From contig JAEXGR010000080.1 in assembly GCA_023450745.1 (NCBI GenBank), positions 3,424 through 67,423 of the forward strand: a stretch of DNA of 64,000 nt. The letters are read 5' to 3'. The notes under the pieces are model-generated. The model made no database searches. It was not told where the DNA came from and saw nothing but the letters and a program-made list of their open reading frames with translations. Positions 61,583 to 64,000 of this stretch are shown here, in pieces. This DNA comes from Synergistota bacterium. GTDB lineage: Bacteria > Synergistota > Synergistia > Synergistales > Synergistaceae. The translations under genes were made by a program, and so were the position numbers. Position 1 is the stretch's first letter; every line of letters starts with the position of its first letter.

Positions 61583-62664
61583 AAAATTATCTGCTCAAAT
61601 TATCCGCCGTCACCGCGCTTCACGTGGGCAGCGGCGTTAAATACTCAAAAAAAGAATATATCTATGACGAAAGAGAGCGGCGCGTCACCCTCATAGATAT
61701 GAAAAAGGTGATGGGCTGGCTCGTGCGCCAGAACAACCCAGCCCTTATCGACGCTTTCGAATCATTCATGCTCTCAAGGCAAGACAACGACCTGAGAGCC
61801 TTCCTGCAAAGGATAAGAGTGCCGGAACAAAAGATAAAAGAGGCGCGGATATATTCGCTCTCCAGCGGAGACGCCTTTGTGGGAGGCGGAAACAAGCGCG
61901 ACCTCTGCGCCTTCTCGCGCGACGAGCGCGGACGGCCATATATCCCCGGCAGCTCGCTGAAGGGGGCGCTGCGCACGGCGCTGCTTGTCCGGGCCCTCCT
62001 TGACGGCGAAGGGTATCGCGGTACGATTGACGTTCGTGATAGAAGAGCCGCGAAGAAAACCACGGAAGAGATCGAGACGGCGCTGCTCCACAGACTCAAG
62101 CGAAGCGGACGCGCCGGCGACCCGCGCAACAGCCTCATGTCCTGCCTCTCGGTATCTGACAGCGCGCCATTCTCGCCGGAGGCGATAATCCTGGCCGGCA
62201 AAGACGATATCTTTACGGACGGGGAGAAAAACTCGCTTCCCCTCGTCAGAGAATGCGCCGCCCCCGGCACGGAGATTAGCTTCCGCATCTCCATCTCGCC
62301 GGATGCGGAAGGCCTGCTCTCCATCGAACAGATAAAAAGAGCGGTAAATTCCTTCGGTGATTATTACCAGGAGACCTATCTGAACAAATACCCTCAAAAA
62401 CTGAGGGAAGATTTGCGCGGCTGCATATTCCTCGGCGGCGGCTGCGGCTACTACGCGAAAAACATCCTCTATCCGGCCCATGGCAAAGACCGGGAAAGCG
62501 CGCTGCGGGACGCCGTAAATATAATGAAAACAAACTTCGCCAAACACCGCCATGAAAAGGATTACGGACTGGGAATATCGCCCCGTGCGCTGAAATGCAC
62601 GTATGCCGGGGGCAGCACGCGGCAGATGGGAATTTGCCGCATAGAAATAGAGGAAACGAAATGA
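61579..62664 (+). CDS. csm5: Csm5 RAMP subunit
   Basis: 361 aa. The start MKNYLLKLSAVTALHVGSG and PYIPGSSLKGALRTALL are Csm5/RAMP hallmarks. It caps the crRNA 3' end and recruits trimming nucleases. It overlaps csm4 and cas6 by ATGA. Confidence 0.93.
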   Translation: MKNYLLKLSAVTALHVGSGVKYSKKEYIYDERERRVTLIDMKKVMGWLVRQNNPALIDAFESFMLSRQDNDLRAFLQRIRVPEQKIKEARIYSLSSGDAFVGGGNKRDLCAFSRDERGRPYIPGSSLKGALRTALLVRALLDGEGYRGTIDVRDRRAAKKTTEEIETALLHRLKRSGRAGDPRNSLMSCLSVSDSAPFSPEAIILAGKDDIFTDGEKNSLPLVRECAAPGTEISFRISISPDAEGLLSIEQIKRAVNSFGDYYQETYLNKYPQKLREDLRGCIFLGGGCGYYAKNILYPAHGKDRESALRDAVNIMKTNFAKHRHEKDYGLGISPRALKCTYAGGSTRQMGICRIEIEETK

Positions 62665-63434
62665 TAAAGCAGTACATCGCCGCGCTCTCTTCGCGAAACG
62701 GCGAACAGCTTTCACAGCATGATTCATACGCCGTCTATGCCGCTCTTCTCGAAGAGATAGGGGGAGATTTCGCCGGCCGGCTCCATAGCGGCGAAGGCTG
62801 CCTGGTATCTCAATACCTGACCCCGCTTCCGGGGCGTGGAGAGACCCTCTGGACGGTAAACCTGATCGGAGAGGAAGCCGTCAATCATGCGGCCCCGGCG
62901 CTGGAAGCGATGAAAAAGATCAATCTGCGCGCAAGAGACGCCTCACTGTCGATGGAAATCATCGGCAGGCGCGGAATACGCGGCTTGTCAGAACTGCTCG
63001 GTGAAACGGGCGGCGACATGGACTGCGGACGTTTCTTCTTTCGGTTTTTATCTCCGTGCGCCTTCCGCACCAACAATGAATATGTAATCTTTCCCTCCGT
63101 ACCGCTTATGCTTGGAAGCCTGAGGCAAAAATGGGACGCGGCCTTTCCCTCGGCCCAGGTCAGCGACCCGGACGCGGTCTCCGCATTAGAGGCCGGAGTA
63201 AAGATTACCGGCTACAACCTACGCGGCGCCTCCTTTCGGATGAAAGGCGTCTCTATCCCTTCATTCTCCGGCGGCGTCACGTTGAACGCGCGGCTGTCTC
63301 CGCCGATGCTGCGCCTCTTCCGTTTGCTCATGGCCTTCGCCGCCTTCAGCGGCATCGGCATAAAGACCACGCTGGGTATGGGCGGCGCGGAGGCAAAAGA
63401 GTCTCCGCGCCCGCCGGCAAAACAAGGGGGCTGA
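62661..63434 (+). CDS. cas6: CRISPR repeat endoribonuclease Cas6
   Basis: 257 aa, two RAMP-like ferredoxin folds. The C-terminal glycine-rich loop is GIGIKTTLGMGG; a candidate catalytic His is in LSQHDSYAVYAAL. It cuts pre-crRNA within repeats. The ATG at 62661 overlaps csm5. It is the last cas gene in view; the next DNA is a terminator and array 2. Confidence 0.9.
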   Translation: MIKQYIAALSSRNGEQLSQHDSYAVYAALLEEIGGDFAGRLHSGEGCLVSQYLTPLPGRGETLWTVNLIGEEAVNHAAPALEAMKKINLRARDASLSMEIIGRRGIRGLSELLGETGGDMDCGRFFFRFLSPCAFRTNNEYVIFPSVPLMLGSLRQKWDAAFPSAQVSDPDAVSALEAGVKITGYNLRGASFRMKGVSIPSFSGGVTLNARLSPPMLRLFRLLMAFAAFSGIGIKTTLGMGGAEAKESPRPPAKQGG

Positions 63435-63586
63435 AAAACAGCCCTCACACAGCATAAAGCGACCGCCGCTCCCGCGGCGGCCGGCACCTTGAAAAAACAA
63501 CAGCGGACAGTTCGCGCTCCGGGCCATAAGCGGCTTCACGGCCTTTTTCCACCAAAATTCCGCCGGAAAGTCACCGGCAAAACGAA

Positions 63587-63630
63587 GGTTCGCGGAAGAA
63601 GCCATTTTTATGCTTCCGCGAACCGGCTTT
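63587..63630 (+). terminator. Terminator after cas6
   Basis: GGTTCGCGGAAG (63587-63598) pairs with CTTCCGCGAACC (63613-63624), followed by GGCTTTTT. It is 13 bp before array 2. GGTTCGCG also occurs before array 1 at 55246 and 55321. Confidence 0.75.
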
Positions 63631-63642
63631 TTGAAGTATACT

Positions 63643-64000
63643 ATTCCAACTCACCCCCACGCGGGGACGAAAACCTAACCCATACCTCGCCCCACGGCGG
63701 AATTCCATTCCAACTCACCCCCACGCGGGGACGAAAACCGTATGCGATTGTCAAGGTTTGCCGCGTAGCTGATTCCAACTCACCCCCACGCGGGGACGAA
63801 AACTCAAAGGGGAAATGAACATGACAAATACCTATATTCCAACTCACCCCCACGCGGGGACGAAAACCACCGGACTGGTTGACCGTGACGGCAAGGACAT
63901 ATTCCAACTCACCCCCACGCGGGGACGAAAACATAGCTACATGCCCCCTAAACTGCTCAGCGTTTCATTCCAACTCACCCCCACGCGGGGACGAAAACTC
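63643..64000 (+). CRISPR. CRISPR array 2 (at least 6 repeats, continues past right edge)
   Basis: Six identical 32-nt repeats at 63643, 63707, 63772, 63836, 63901 and 63967 (start ATTCCAACTCACCCC, end GGGGACGAAAAC); spacers 32, 33, 32, 33 and 34 nt. The repeat differs from array 1 at positions 3, 4 and 28 of 32, so the 5' tag would be ACGAAAAC rather than ACGGAAAC. Confidence 0.97.

Noticed and set aside
63641..63934. Open frame with repeated SSPRGGELE units
   Set aside because: It is the translation of CRISPR repeats on the wrong strand; the same applies to the plus-strand frame 63489-63818.

Overview
The window looks like a chromosomal segment of an anaerobic, amino-acid-fermenting, diderm bacterium. 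Family content and style (selenoprotein B of the glycine reductase family, several corrinoid methyltransferase modules, TRAP and BMP uptake systems, a two-membrane type Vd patatin autotransporter, GC-rich core genes) suggest Synergistota, possibly near Cloacibacillus. That placement is inference; there is no rRNA or ribosomal protein gene here to settle it.

Layout. 1-5.2 kb (minus): a TRAP operon dctP-dctQ-dctM, a ProC-like reductase and a hydantoinase/oxoprolinase A protein that runs off the left edge. 5.5-7.9 kb: a patatin/POTRA/barrel protein. 7.9-8.56 kb: two large inverted-repeat structures. 8.56-13.85 kb (minus): the histidine operon hisZ-G-B-A-IE-H-F, with a HAD phosphatase candidate and hisC divergent at 14.1-16.0 kb. 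hisD is absent. 15.9-23.8 kb: a catabolic island bounded by a 71-bp direct repeat of the hisC 3' end. It carries two proline racemase family enzymes, a grdE/grdB-like pair whose B subunit needs UGA read as selenocysteine, an AraC regulator and a sodium/solute symporter. 23.9-25.4 kb: a DUF805 protein and a BMP-type binding protein.

25.5-36.4 kb: a PadR-controlled regulon. Two near-identical UroD-type (MtaA-like) methyltransferases, padR itself and a CobW-family GTPase carry the same dyad next to the -10 box. The padR operon continues through a CobW GTPase, a DUF5714 protein and a NitT/TauT-type ABC transporter. A CGNR regulator and EamA exporter sit inside this region. 36.4-37.5 kb is decayed DNA. 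37.5-52.6 kb: an RpiR regulator diverges from a quaternary-amine demethylation operon (UroD methyltransferase fused to a thioredoxin domain, non-pyrrolysine MttB, corrinoid protein, BCCT transporter). This is followed by a hydantoinase-like ASKHA protein, two sets of corrinoid reactivation proteins, an ornithine cyclodeaminase homologue and a class III aminotransferase remnant.

52.6-64 kb: an EamA transporter, an orphan BMP-type ABC ATPase, then a type III-A CRISPR-Cas locus (array, csm6, cas10/csm1, csm2-5, cas6, second array running off the right edge). No adaptation genes are seen.

Together the accessory genes describe an organism that imports methylated and cyclic amino compounds, demethylates them through corrinoid proteins, and probably uses racemised imino or amino acids as electron acceptors through a selenoprotein reductase. 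The racemase plus GrdE/GrdB island, its precise insertion at hisC, and the PadR dyad regulon are the least ordinary items.
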